This document shows, piece after piece, positions 46,190 to 59,330 of a stretch of 64,000 bases of DNA. Position 1 is the first letter of the stretch; each line of letters begins with the position of its first letter. This DNA comes from Hermodice carunculata (lineage: Eukaryota; Annelida; Polychaeta; Eunicida; Amphinomidae). A model generated the notes under the pieces. It ran no database searches, was not told the DNA's origin, and saw only the letters and a list, made by a program, of their open reading frames with translations. Position numbers and translations under genes: made by a program. The DNA is taken from NCBI GenBank assembly GCA_964020975.1, contig OZ026627.1, positions 29,143,465 to 29,207,464 on the forward strand, given 5' to 3'.

Positions 46190-48740
46190 TAATATCCGAG
46201 CCCACTGGTCCATCCGAATACACTCGGAATGTATTAGATCTCACAATTACTAATTCTCTAGGCTAGGTTCTTAATCCTTGTGTATAGTCTCCCATCTCTA
46301 CTTCTGACCATCCGGCTGTCTTCTGTACGTTCTCCATGACTCACTGTAAAGATCGCCCTTATAAACTCTCTGTCTGGGAATACAAGAGAGCTAGCTTTTA
46401 CGATTGAAACAGCACTCTATCCACCTTTATAAAAGACTATAAAACTTCATTGCTTTTTCTATTATAAACTTTTTGTACACATACTCTGATAATATTCGTT
46501 CCGATCTTGACCCAAGACACCATTAACCCTAAAAAATGGTGTGGTGTCAGTAAATCAGCCCTGATTTGTAAACTATATCATAATATCCCTACAATTTTGA
46601 GGATAAAACCATTTCTAGCTATTCTGAAAAGCGTGAAATCTTCAACACCAACTATGCTGCTCAAAGTAAAATTCCCCATGAAAATAGAACCTTACTGTAG
46701 CCTGTCTTTACCTATTGAAAACACATCCCGCCCACATATGTTTGAACCTAAAGTTCACGAAGTAGACAAAATTCTAAGGACACTGAAATCACAAGTTTTG
46801 CATACTGGCTCGACGGTTTAAGTAACAATCTCTCAAAACTTGGGCTCCATCAATTGCCTACTCTAAGATAAGACTTTTCAATTAGTGCTTGTCTAACTCC
46901 TTTATGCTGATTCATGAAAAAGTCAAATGTTTGTCTTGTCTTCAAAACAAAACGATGGACAACTTAAGAAAAACTACCGACCCATCGCCTTTCTATGTAA
47001 CGTGTGAAAAAGGCCCCTAATCGGTCGTTTATATTCTATTTTTTTTTAATATTTATTTCTCATCTCTAATACTACATATTTTCCTCAATTAAAATCTAAG
47101 TTTAAAGCAAAACAATAACACTAGTATTGATCAGCTCGTTAGCACTCTTCACATTACATATAACGGTCTTGAGTTAGGAAAAGAAGTTTATCGTTTCTTC
47201 ACAAGTCTAAGTCCTTCAATGGAGTTGTTGGTCTTCTTTTAAATTGGAACAATATGGTTTTGAAGGGTCTGTTTTATATTTCATAGAAACTTATCTCTCT
47301 AACCGTCTTCAACGCATAACCATAGTAGGCCACATGTCGTGTTGGCTCCCAGTCAAAGCTGGCATTTAACAGAGTTCCATTCTTGGACCCTTACTCTTTA
47401 TTGTCTGTTTTAACAATATTACTGACATTATGACTTGCGATATAAGGATGTTAGCAGGTGTTACCTGTATTTTGAAAATTATACACGACCCAAATGAATC
47501 AGCACAAAGCCTCAATACCAAATTGGATATCTTCCATGCTTTGGAGGATAGTATTTAACGCCGTAAAGTATATTTCTTTAATGTTCTCTTTTAGAACGAA
47601 CAGACCCAACCATCCTATTTTTTCCTGGTAACAATCCCATACCAGCATCAGGAGAACACACCCACCAATGAATGACCAAAATTCGAATCTCTCCTGGGAC
47701 CAGTATATAACATGCATAATTGGCAAGGCTAGTCAGCGTTTGTCTGTCGTTAAAGTCCAAAATGCAAACTGTGAAAAACACTGTTTGGAGGCTGTACCAA
47801 ACTAGGATATGCCCTATTCTTGAGTACGGAGGCGTTTTTGTTTGATACGTGTTCTTGACTGCTCTCTCAATATTCAGAAATTGTATACTGTGAGGCAGCC
47901 AGTGTTTGCTTTGGTGCTCCTCCACATACTCCACAGGCACTAAACAAGCTGAGGTGGCACACTCTTTTAGATCACAGGTGATGCTTAAAATTAATTTCAT
48001 TTCACAAAAAAATTATAATAAGTTAACCCCTCCATATTTTACAATAAGGTGTCCTGCAATGTAATATTCACTACCAGACTTGCGCAAAATTAAATTTCAT
48101 ACTAGAGGATTTGGAGAGTCATTTTCACCTTCTTCCATCTGCTAATGGAACACTCTGCCCTGTATATCTGTGACTCTGCATCCCACTCTCAGCTCGAAGC
48201 CTAATTAATATTATTACTCTTACCTTGGAAATAACGCCTTATTTTTGGCATCTGAGACGCTTCCCCCTTATATATGCCAGACCCAGCTGCGCTTTAGTTG
48301 TTCTACATTAAATGCCCATCTTCACTTTTACATCATACCCGATGCAAGCTGTTCCCGGTAAATCACGCGTGAGAATACGTTGCATTTATTCTTTCACCAC
48401 CTCTTCATTACCGAACAAAACAATTCATATGTTGAACACTGTGAGTCGCTTGCTTGTTCCAGATATAAATATGAACTTCCCAGTTTATGCTGTTGGCTAC
48501 TTCCTTGTCGACCTTTTACTCAAAGGAAACGTCGACTTATCTGATGATAATAAACTGAAGCTTTTATTCAATTCAACAGTGTATCTTAGAATTTCAGCGT
48601 TTTTAATTTTCAATTCTGTTGAGACATTTTATGCAGCTGACTCGTATATAATAGACCTGACTTTTACACAAACAATAACTCTGAGCAGTTACCTGTACTG
48701 TACCCTCAGTCATTTGACACAGTCATCTGTCATTGTTCTG
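46190..48740 (+). mobile_element. Second LINE, endonuclease end through C-terminus, decayed
   Basis: Motifs appear in order. NVLDLTITNSLG with TSDHPAVF (end of the endonuclease, 46,230-46,325) comes first, then a spacer with HEVDKILRTLKS (46,755). RT parts follow: YLSNRLQRITIVGHMSCWLPVKAG (47,290-47,370, read across one window), SSILGPLLFIVCFNNITDIM with DIRMLAG (47,380-47,460, FADD lost), and DPNESAQSLNTKLDIF. The C-terminal part has YFWHLRRFPLIYARPSCA (48,245) and a CSTLNAHLHF...HTRCKLF-type tail (48,300-48,360). Frequent stops and frame changes show long decay. It is on the same strand as the 16.8-kb LINE but is not the same sequence. Confidence 0.8.
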
Positions 48741-48744
48741 TTTG

Positions 48745-49548
48745 TCTCGTGCAAAGTGCTGTGAGTATATTTATGTACTGGGAAGCCTCCAGATAAGCCT
48801 TTGTAATACAAAGTCATCCAGTTGAAAAAAATATGTTTGTGACAGTACAGTAAAAATTATTATCCCATAAATTGAGCATATCATGTGAGCTGTGTTCACA
48901 CCAGAAAATTAGCTGACTGAAATAAAGTGATTTATATTCTGATTTGTCTGGAAGACAAGAAGTCAAATAAAAAGCTCCTTGAAAAAATTCAAAAAGGGAA
49001 ATGTCTGATTACTCTTTAAATTGAATGGTTTTTGTATTTTACCATAAACAATTACTATCTTGGGACATGAAATTGCAGTCCAATGAGAATGCTTTGTGGA
49101 AGACCATCCCGTTCTTCTATCATAATAGCCTGCAAAAGTACATAGAGGTGTTTAAGAGCAGCACTGGGACAAAAACACTTTGTTTGATTCGAAAAAGCGG
49201 AGACTGTATCCTATAGAAATGTAAAGACCTGGCTAAAAACAAGTATGGCATCTTTTGACTATCAAGCAGATTGTAGCTATCATCTCATGTGGAACAAACG
49301 ATTTCTAAATTGTTTATTCACAAGAACGGAATAAAGCAGGTATGATATACACAAAAGGTCATGATATATAATGGTTCTGTCATACGTTTGGAGAAGTTGT
49401 GGACAACTTGGGAGGTTGCCACATAGGCACCTTGATCATAAAATTGTTCTTAAATCCATTCCACTATCTTGGGAAACAAATTAGCCCAGATTCCGCGAGA
49501 ACATCAAAAGGAATACGTTTATAGGAGTTCAGTTAGTTTATTGGTCAT
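48745..49548. other. Non-coding stretch
   Basis: No recognised exon or element. The 63-codon frame at 49,025-49,216 has no family match. Confidence 0.45.
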
Positions 49549-49552
49549 TTAA

Positions 49553-51319
49553 GGACAGTTAAGACACCAAAAATAAATCCCACTTTAGTCAATCCTAGCT
49601 CAAAATGTATTTGCGTTAGAATAACATATCATATATGTGTGTACTCGTCATACTCCAAAGAATTTATATGTTCCGTATTTGGGTGTCTGTGATGTTAATT
49701 GTTGAATAAACAGTTGAAAGTTGACTGCAAAGCATCCACCCCATAAATGTCGATATAAGTCACTAATTATTTGTGATAAAATCATAATTACACTTGGATC
49801 TTAATCCTGAGATATTGGCAACAAAAAACGATCCTGCGATATTTTATGTTTGGTTTCGTTTTTCTGTTATCCATCCTCAAAGTTTGACGTTTCAATTTTC
49901 CCTTTGATTTTCAAGATGTTAATTTTCTTCATTTCATAGAAAAAGAACGAAGCAAAATTTAGAAAATCGCTGAATCGTTTTTGCAGTTCAGACATTAAAG
50001 AATCAAAAGCCGTTAACCGGATTAAATTTCGCCCAGCCGTTTTCTTGGAATAACCATTCTTAGGTGGGGCTCTCGTCCTATTATCCTTTCTGAGAAAACA
50101 AGCTTCAAAGGCCTTTGATGTTGATCATTTGCCTCTCAAACAATACCATTTGCTCAAGTTAAGTTGATATTTGTACAAAACGTAGCAAATATCGTCCCTG
50201 AACATTTGGGGAGGTTGTCAATCAATTCTTGGCCAATCACATGAATAAAAGAGCCTTTGAAGTACGGAAAACATTATTCAGCGATCTGTCAAACGGCGAT
50301 AGCGACAGTCTGGTTTCAAAGTGTGACGTCATGGAGGCGGCCCTTCCGGCCCCGTGACCTCTACCCTGGCAACGAAAGTTGTGTTGCCTTGCCTTGCTTC
50401 GGTGGGGCGGCCTGCGGCCGCTCATGGTCAGTGCACAGATGGCGGGTTTGGTCTTCCGCCCCCCTACCTCTTCACCCCGTTTTAGGGATTGTGTTTTATT
50501 GTATTTACTCGTCTCGTATCTGTATACTTTATGTAGTTAGCTTGTTAGACTTGTCTTTACACTTTACTTAGTCAGCTTGTCATTATTTTGTAGTTATTTT
50601 CTCAATGAGTTTCATTTCTCTTTCCAACCTGAGCTTTGTAACGCTAGTTTGTGTGTTTTCTCTTGTGTTCACGTTTATGCTTATTTCAATGTGTTTATTT
50701 GTACTTTTATTTCCTCATCCCTGGGTTCCGATACAGTATTATTATGTGCGTGGGTATCGTTGATTAGGGTGTGAGTTTTTTCCCCCGCCTGTCTTTGGTG
50801 TGAAGGACCACTGGGGTAATCCATCGCGGCACGGCCTTTGAAGTTTGAAGGGACATCGTCTGACGATTCCCGCTCCTCTTGAACATTTAAAGTCTCCCTT
50901 CATTAGAACGCGAAACAAGCAAGATAACTATAAAGTAAACCACTAAGGCTATGATGTGTTACCATGTTTGCATCTTTTCCCTGCCCGCAAGCATACTTTC
51001 GGCATGCTGCCTTATTTCGCATTGCCGCCCTGATACCACTGTCTTTGTGCCATGGGCCGTTGCTACCTGTAGCCACGTGACAGGCTGTTAAGTATGATTG
51101 ACGGGTGGCATTGTTCCGTTTGGCGGCTGAAAACCAAAAGAATGACACATGGACGTTGGGATGTCCACATACCTGTGTTGTTTTTGGGCGTTTTTCTCAT
51201 ATTTCTACTTTAGTTAAAAGCTCGAAATTTTGACAACTAACAGAAAGGACATTCATCTTGTAAAAACCGTTAAAATTTCAAAATCGGCCATGCAAAGGTT
51301 TTTGGTGTCTGAAGTGTCC
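49553..51319. mobile_element. piggyBac-like non-autonomous element, copy B (complete ends)
   Basis: A 1,767-bp element flanked on both sides by TTAA (49,549-49,552 and 51,320-51,323), the target of piggyBac-type transposases. Its ends GGACAGTTAAGACACC and GGTGTCTGAAGTGTCC are inverted repeats (14 of 16 match). It aligns throughout with copy A at 21,424-23,147. No transposase is encoded: the longest frame (50,257-50,571) is not kept in copy A. So it is probably moved by a transposase from elsewhere. Both copies carry a CCAAT/TATA-like stretch ('GGCCAATCACATGAATAAAA') before a GC-rich patch, which might act as a promoter. Confidence 0.85.
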
Positions 51320-51329
51320 TTAATAGGTT

Positions 51330-53340
51330 AAGAAAAAACTTCGCACAAGACAGGTATGCATCATAATATTTTGAAGATACGTGGTGTAGAAACTATAAAA
51401 ACGAAGAGGCCTCCTTTTACTGGAAGACCCCGTTTTATTGCACAAGTGTCTAGGCTTAGAGTTCTTCAGTGGAAAACCTCGCATAATACATGCCGTTACA
51501 AACAATCTGTAACGTAACAGATACGCAGTGCCCTTAGTGTGATCCGAAAAACTATACAGAGCATGTTTTTCTAGTCATGTCCAGATCTTGATTTTGTATG
51601 AAAAAAGTGAGCTATAAGTGTTGACACTGAAAAATGAACAAATCTTCCAGAAGAAAGGGGTTATTTTGGAGTTCAATTGAGGACACAAATGTGAAAGTAT
51701 CCAATGTGATTCTGCTCATTGCCAAATGTGTACAAGTATGCGCAAATATGAAGGGAAACCAACCTAAATGCTTGAGAGACAGGTTTGTTTTCAGGATGAG
51801 ACCTAAAAAGTAAGAGTTAGAAGTAAGGTATTAAATTATAGTAGTGCCTCAATTCTTTATTGTCCCATTATCCGTTCCCCTCGCTCAACCACTAACAGCT
51901 TGGTCTTCCGGGAGGCAGGTATTAAACTCTGGCCGAGATGTAGATAAAAAAAAAAATGAGAATGACACTCAGAAATGGACATTAGTTTTCTAACCAAAGC
52001 AAAATATTTTTAGGCATGCAAGTGGCTGTAATATTCTGTGTTTTAACAAATGCACCTCTAGTATCCAGTATTTCATATAGAAGGAGCATTAGCTACATTT
52101 GTCTGTCTGCTTGGCATGATAATAACACATGCCAGTGCATCAATCAAAATGACTATGTTGTAGACCTATATTGGCAGATGTGAATTATGAATAATCACAT
52201 ATGTGTTTCTTGTCAATCAGGTTTTTTTGTTGGATGTTTTATTCAAACAGCTACTGCCCATTATGCATAACAGACAAAAATTGCATGACCAATTATGGTG
52301 GGCATACAATCAATGGGAAAAGGTGACAAAAATGTAAAAAAATGACATGCTTTGAACACACATTAAACAATGTCTGATACCAGGATGATTGTAGGTATCG
52401 CCGTCGGCCTTCCTGGCGCTATTTGTATAAGTCAACCAATTCCCACATTACATCTGCGTGTTGTATTAATGCCACAGGTAAGTACTACAGTCCCGATGAA
52501 AAACACTCTTAGCAACAGCTACAAAACGGCTGCATTTACCTTCCATCTAAGTAGTAATAAAGATATGGATTACATAAGATGTGTCTGTTATCAACCAACA
52601 GAGAGAAAGCAGAAACCCTACCCTAGTCCATGGATAGCTTGATATACGATTGAAACATAAATATATGCAAAATACCAAGTACAACACAGTGATTGTAGTT
52701 GGAGACACAATGGAAATATAAAGGTCCCATGGAGCAGGATGGTTTCCATATGGTGGTAACTCTCCCACGCTTCATAGCTCTGATTCATTTTAAGCTATTA
52801 TTTCAAATATCAGATGTGAGGCATGAATGTCCAATATTTGTGATCAGCTTGTGCTGCACGCAATAATGTATTTATATACTCTAAAAAATAATCATACAAG
52901 TTTGCTGAAATATATAGGGATAGAAATTCTTGTAACTTCAAATAATTAAAATTTTTGGGTTGTGACGCAATCTGTCGTCCCCAAACACGTACTTGTCGTA
53001 TGCGGCTTATTGGTCACACCCCCAGGGGCCTGGAGTAGCAGCTCTGGCAAGGGTAGATGCCATTGCATCGTGACTGAACACAAAGATATACATATATCAG
53101 CAAACACTGAATCCATGCACATTCACAAAGATCAGCTTCCACAAATATACGATAGAAATATGGTTCTTCTTTTATGCACATATTCAAAACACCTTGCTTC
53201 GATATTCTCTGTGTACATTTTATGATGCTAAAATTCAGAGAGAACTTAACATCATCAGGTTGATACCTGATCTATACATGACCCCGTCAAATGTTTAGGG
53301 TACATGTTTATATTATATTGTTTTATAATGATGGTACCAG
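51330..53340. other. Non-coding stretch
   Basis: No exon, RNA gene or known element was recognised. The 90-codon plus frame at 52,370-52,642 and the minus frame overlapping it lack family signatures. Confidence 0.45.
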
Positions 53341-53341
53341 A

Positions 53342-53345
<4 letters not shown>

Positions 53346-53408
<63 letters not shown>
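53346..53408. repeat. AT dinucleotide microsatellite
   Basis: About 31 uninterrupted AT units. Confidence 0.95.
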
Positions 53409-53409
<1 letters not shown>

Positions 53410-53410
<1 letters not shown>

Positions 53411-54635
53411 ATCAATGTGAAATGCATCTAGTAGTGCATGGTATGAGTCAGTGGCTGGGGCAGATTACCGTGTTTTTGTGAGCTCTGGTGTTAGCAAACC
53501 ACATAACATGCATGATGATCCTTTAATTGGTAGCATCCTGACACAGAATGAGGTCATAGTTATTACTGGCTGACAACGTTTGCCCAATCACAACAACCCT
53601 ATCTATACTAGGTGTCATTACGTTATTTTTAATGAGTGTGACATTATAAGTGTATTTGTTTTTGTATCAGTGCCTTTCATTTAGCAAATATATTCATCTT
53701 TATTTTGTTGACTTTAAGTATTTGTAATAATATGAAACTAAGACCATGTATTTTCGAAACAGCTTTGCGTTGCATCAAGCATAAAATGAGAGAAAACCAG
53801 CAATGCATAAAGCATCAAAATATAGCAAATAATGCCATCGGCATACCAGGTGCTCTATGATCAACTTCCAAGTGATATTTGTGACAACATATTTACAGGA
53901 TATCTATTGAATAACTTGAAAACGTTTTTTGGATTTGATAAACACCCGGATCCAAATTTGGTTAGATTTTATGTGTTTATTATATCAGGTATAGTTTAAG
54001 TTGCAATCATACGAAATTTGAAAGCCTTCTGAGAGAGCCATTTGTGCAGCAACTTAGACAGTGTCATTACCATATCCAAACCGTAGTCCTAATGAAAAAA
54101 TCCAAGTCAATACTGACCAAAGGCAATGTTCCTTTGTCTGCATAGATGAATCACATAAATTTATAGTTCGAATTAACCCAAAAGAGTCCAAAGCGTATGT
54201 GCAAAGTTCTATAGGGTAAAAAAAAAAACATGTCTGGTTTTAGTATGACACAATGCAAAAAATTTTGTTTAAAATTATATGCCTATTTCAGTCAATTGGC
54301 TTGAACTGGTGCATCATTCATGTGCATATAGGACCATACAATTCATGAAAAGAGTCCAAAATTTGTCTCAAGCGCAGTTTGATAAAGTGGTTAAAAGTAT
54401 GTTCACATGTTTATGTTCGGCAAGTTTAAGTATTGACAAACTAGGGGCAACGAATACAGCTGATCCTTCATTCTTCGTTCTTCTGACTTGTCAGGAGAGC
54501 CAATTTTCCATTAGATGTTTAACATTTTTGGGCATAATCAGTCTTCATTGTAAATCATATGGTGCAAAATCATCATAGAAGTTGTTCTCTTTTTCATAAA
54601 ATGATAAACTCTGTTGCATTACGGTGATGGCAACC
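53410..54635. other. Non-coding stretch, possible worn element
   Basis: The plus frame at 54,279-54,578 (99 codons) and the stretch before it (53,870-54,200) look slightly coding-like in composition but match no family I know. No splice structure supports a gene. Confidence 0.4.
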
Positions 54636-54639
54636 TAGG

Positions 54640-55300
54640 TAGTAGTTCAGGAAAAGCATTACACACATTCATAGATTCCAGCCCGACAATGAGAGCAAAG
54701 TCAAATGCAGCAAACGGCAGATAATCAAGAGTTACCACATCAACATGCAGTTTTATATATAAAACCAATTTGAAGAAGCAAATTTCATTCCTGACCTGAA
54801 ACATGTATTCTTCCACAAATGGCGAATGGCGGTTTTAAACTCTTCATCTCAGTTTTGAAATATTCTTCATTCGCTGCATATTTCACTCCTGATTTGAGAC
54901 TGACAGTCACCCACAGATGGCAAATGGTAGTTTGAAACTAAACATTCTTCACTCACTGTACATTTCACATTGATTTGAGACTGGCAGTTACCCACAAAAG
55001 GCAAAGAGTGGTTTTACACCAGTTCTCTCAACTGTTGAAATAATCTTCATTCACTGCATATTTCACTCCTGATTTGAGACTGACACTCACCCATAGAGGG
55101 CATATGGTAGTTTTAAACTGATCATCTGAACTTTAAACATTCTTCACTCACTTCACATTTCACTCTTGATTTGAGACTGGCAGTTACCCACAAAAGGCAA
55201 AGAGTGGTATTACACCAGTTCTCTCAACTGTTGAAATATTCTTAATTAATCACAAACATCAGAGTTTTTCCAAATATATAGGCCTAGCCACTGAAACCTC
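54640..55300 (+). repeat. Dispersed repeat R1, copy 2 left part, with internal tandem units
   Basis: It begins like copy 1 ('CCCGACAATGAGAGCAAAG'). It then holds about five roughly 80-100-bp units, each with 'TTTCACTCCTGATTTGAGAC' or a close variant, 'GGCAGTTACCCACAAAAGGC', and 'TTCTTCACTCACT'. Alternate units are more alike, so the array grew by dimers. It ends at 'TATAGGCCTAGCCACTGAAA', where a LINE is inserted. The continuation is at 56,040. Confidence 0.75.
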
Positions 55301-55304
55301 AGAC

Positions 55305-56010
55305 GTGGTTTAAACGTATTTTATTTCAACAAAGTGCACAATATAATACATAAGAAAGTTACATGTAATTGGGATAGAGGGCTCGGCCCTATATAAATTC
55401 CTCTCGCAGAGGAAGAGGATCACAGGACAACACAGGATGAACATAACGTGCAGGAACAGAGAGAAGAGGACAAACACAGATGAGACAGACAGTGGGGCAG
55501 ATGATTGTATTCAGATATCAGTGTATTTACAATTGTGACCCAGGATAAGTTGTTTGTAGTGTATAGTAAAAATAAATTGCATAAGAAAAAAATAATTGAA
55601 AAATAAAACAATGAAATTATATAATAATAAAAGTACATCAGAGTAAGTCTGTAATTTATCGGCTGACACCAGAAAGGTTGAAACGCTAGGTGGCACAGAT
55701 GAAGTTATGGACGGATGAAAATATTTCGATATTTTCAATAAAAGAATAGTTAGGGGACCCATAGAGAACTGTTTGTAATGTAAAGGGAGCATACTGTAAT
55801 AGCAGTATGTAGGTTAGACCAAGGACCTGTGTATTTAGGACAATGGAAGAAATAATGCCACGTATCTTCCTAAGTGAGCCACATGAACATTTTGGAGTGT
55901 TCTTAAGACCAATCTTCAAGAGGTGTGAATTTAGTTGACTAGCATCCATGTGGAGGCGAGTATGCTGAACAGCTAGAAATCTATTGCCAAATTTGTACAA
56001 TACAAACTCA
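55305..56010 (-). mobile_element. LINE 3' fragment nested in repeat R1
   Basis: On the minus strand, 56,000-55,686 reads HTRLHMDASQLNSHLLKIGL, then TPKCSCGS, and later FTLQTVLYGSPNYSFIENIE with SSVHNFICAT. This is the RNase H/zinc-like C-terminus (S.L...L..IGL...P.C.CGS.E) of an I/jockey-type LINE. The 3' untranslated part follows, with GGGCCGAGCCC and a final TTGAAATAAAATACG at about 55,320. It is 5'-truncated near 56,010, as is usual for LINEs. It divides R1 copy 2, so it inserted after R1. Confidence 0.75.
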
Positions 56011-56039
56011 GACTTAACAATTGAGCCAAAAACAAGAGG

Positions 56040-56440
56040 AAAAACATGATGGGCTTGCCACTTTTTGGAGTTTCTGACATGTCAGTCAGCTGAACCGATT
56101 GCAAAAGAAGAAACTCTGCCAATATCACTTTACTGACATTTATGAATCTGGAACAATAAAAAGATACTGTACCTCCATCATAAATATGAGCCAGAGAAAA
56201 CAGACCACAGCAGAACATAAGAATCAGAGCAAAGTTAAATGCCGCAAATGGCAAAGATCCAAAATTACCAAAGCATCAGCATTCAGATTTCAATACCAAA
56301 GTGAAGAAACATATTAACCGCCTGTCATGCCACAGGCAGTCACCCACAAAAAAAAAAGAAAATAACTTGAATTCGAGACCAAATATCATAGACATGTTCA
56401 TTTCTTACCCAATAAACCTACATATTCAATTGACCACGAG
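56040..56440 (+). repeat. Dispersed repeat R1, copy 2 right part
   Basis: 'GACATGTCAGTCAGCT', 'TTTATGAATCTGGAACAATA' and 'CTCCATCATAAATATGAG' match the late part of copy 1 (8.38-8.50 kb). A new unit then starts ('AATCAGAGCAAAG', 'AATACCAAAGTGAAGAAACA'), which matches the early part of copy 1, so R1 can be head-to-tail. Confidence 0.65.
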
Positions 56441-57104
56441 ACAGGTCAAATTCTTTTTGCACCTAAGATGAAATAAAAAAAAATATAAATTGCTTTATAA
56501 ACACCAGTATTTTGGGTATTTATTGGAAGCGTCTTGATGTAATCTGAAAGAAATTAAATTCAATATACAATAAATAGTTTTGTTCAGCCTATCATTCGGA
56601 GAATTTCCATGATTACATCTGCTGTCTCTCAATGAGGTACAAGATAAGAATTTGCTTTTTTCCCAATAGTTATGTTTGACGGTTCTTCAAAATTGGTTTG
56701 CATTTGAAAGAAACTTATCTATCCTGAGAAAAGGACTGATACGTTGTTGCCCCCCCCCCCCCCGAAGGTTTTGACTAAATTAGTTGTTAATGTTTTAAAT
56801 CAGAAAAATTATTTTTTTTAGAGATATTGATCTTAAGGGGGCATTTTGGTGCAAATACCTAGTATATCTGATCACGGTCTAAGGATTAATATGCTTTATT
56901 GATCACATTACTAAAAATTGAAATATTTCATAAATGTCTTTTAATTGTATCGGGCTACAGTGTCCCAATTTTGACATGATATGCGATATGCCCTGTATTC
57001 ATTTCGAATGATGATTGTTTTCCGATGGAAACATGCACCTCATTTGGTTTTTGCTTTGTTTTGTGGACCTTACATACAAAATCAATCTAAGCCATATTTC
57101 TAAA

Positions 57105-57147
57105 CGATAATAATAATAATAATAGTCGTAATGATGATGATGATGAT

Positions 57148-57199
<52 letters not shown>

Positions 57200-57270
57200 G
57201 TAATAATGATAATAATAATGATATTGATATTGATATTGATGATGATAATAATAATGCCAATGATAATAAT
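57105..57270. repeat. AAT/GAT trinucleotide microsatellite
   Basis: An impure array of AAT units with GAT and GATATT variants, about 165 bp. The minus-strand poly-Ile frame is an artefact of it. Confidence 0.95.
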
Positions 57271-57274
57271 TGAT

Positions 57275-59330
57275 CTCTTCACACAAGAAAGAAGCTTTGA
57301 CGGGATTTAAACCTCATGAAGCTTTACAGGCACTGTAAAGACGCTTATTTTTTCAAATCGAAATGAATCTAATTAACACAGTGTTGCTACCCAGGAGCTT
57401 GTTACAGTTTTCTTTTTAAATGTGTATTGGCAATGCGTACTGCTATAAGCAAGAATACTCTGTGTCTACCAACATATCCCCGAATTCAAAACAGGATAGC
57501 AATTACCTTCATAGCGCTAAAATGTAAATCTTTGCTTTTCATTGCCATCAGTTCAAACAATCTGTGTATCAGTAGCCATTTTCATGCACAGTCTGTAATA
57601 TGCAGTTGGTTATAACACACCATCTACACTTATACAACGATTTGTCACTGAGGAAAATAACAGTATTATGTAGACCACACCAATTAATTTTGTTTCTACG
57701 TTCATCTTGTTTATATACTGCATCTTCGTTGAAGAATTTAGGCTGGTATCTTTTCAAAATCAGATATATAGTATAAAAGTTGAAGTGATGCGTCTGAACC
57801 AGAATTCTCCTTTAAGTGCATTTTATTGATTTACTGTTAAAGTGAACTACAGACATTGGGAATCATTGTCAAGTGTATACTGAGTACAGTGGTACCTGCA
57901 AAAAAACCATTTTATGCAAAGCACTTGACGTTTTAATTTCACCTTTTCACGACATCCACGTCTATTTCTGTGTTACTTAAACGTATCATGACAGACCACC
58001 TTCGCTTGTGATAAGTTTGTCTGGCTCAAGATATGCACTGTTATCTATAGCACACACTACTCTGCAAACATGCAACTTCTTTACCTGAATCTTAACATAA
58101 TGTTGTCTTTTCCTATTGCTATTATTTTGTGTATGACCAGATAAAGCAAAATCTGCGTCCCCTCCCCGCTACCCAATAACTTTATATTCCTGTGTGAATT
58201 AAGACATGCTCCAAAATTGTTAACATGTGGAAACATGGAGCTCCCATTTTATTATCATTTTAAGTTCCTCTGTAGTATGTGCTTTTGATGGGTGTATCGC
58301 AAAGGTTACGATGGAAATGGAGTGCAACTAAAATAATGCATGGCCATTAGTATTGTGCATATGTGATCAAGATGGTAAAAAACATTAGCTAAATTTCGAC
58401 CACAAAAGTGGAAATAATGTCAACATCTTACAAGTATGGGATTCGATTACTTGCAAATATGAGTCTCAAGCCTATTTGGCTAGCTGGGTGTCTGTTGCCT
58501 GCAAGCACTCTGCTTCCAGCAATATTAAATTCAAAATAAACAAACAATTGAGTCTGCTCAAGACGCTGTAACTGCTTTCATGAAAGATTTTATTATTTCC
58601 ATCACCACCATTTGTTTGTGAAAGATAATGTAAGTATGGAGTTGGTGCTTCGTGAAACTTTCAACCGGGTTTCAGGAATAATGGCTAAAATCAGAGATCT
58701 ATTCAGAAATTTATTTTACAGGTGTATGTGTGGTAATTCAGAGAAAATGGTAGGCTCTTTAGCGAGTCCTGAATTCTTAAACTGATTCGGATAAACTAAG
58801 TTCCGCTTATTTCCAAAGAAAAGTTTCAAACAAAATTGTCTTGTAAATTTGAAGCTTTAAAGATACGTTGATTGCAATATAAAAGGGGTTATTATTCTAG
58901 GTGAATATTTACATCAGTGATAAATTTATAAATAAACGAAGATGCAATTTAACATTTTTTTCATCACATGAAATGGAATATATTGGCCCCGGTGTAACAT
59001 ATGATGCTTCATTTATATATTCAGTGCATCAGGGTGGCATACTTTTTTCAGACATGTATTTTTTCATTATTTCATTCAGTGATGGGTGGTATGATATGGT
59101 CTCAGTGTTTTTAGCTTGGTCAACTTGTTAGCCAACACAGTTTATGAAAGTAATTTCGGTCCGTTGTCTGCTTGCCCGTATGTCCATTAGCCTTAAGCGT
59201 ATTTTATTTCGAAAACTATGGACTGGACTGCGTCCAGTTCACACATGGGCACGTTGCATACAAGATCAGCTGTGATCAAGCAGTTCACATTTTGGCCATC
59301 ATGTCACACTGCAATATCTTTTAATAATAG
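57275..59330. other. Non-coding stretch with a lone MITE end
   Basis: TACAGTGGTACCTGC at 57,886 equals the left end of the MITE at 6,981, but no matching right end was found. No exon was recognised. Confidence 0.45.

Noticed and set aside
50257-50571. 104-codon frame in piggyBac-like copy B (64 codons in copy A)
   Set aside because: Frame, start and length are not conserved between the two copies, so it is unlikely to be coding.
54279-54578. 99-codon plus frame
   Set aside because: No recognisable family, no promoter or splice structure; the region before it is full of stops.
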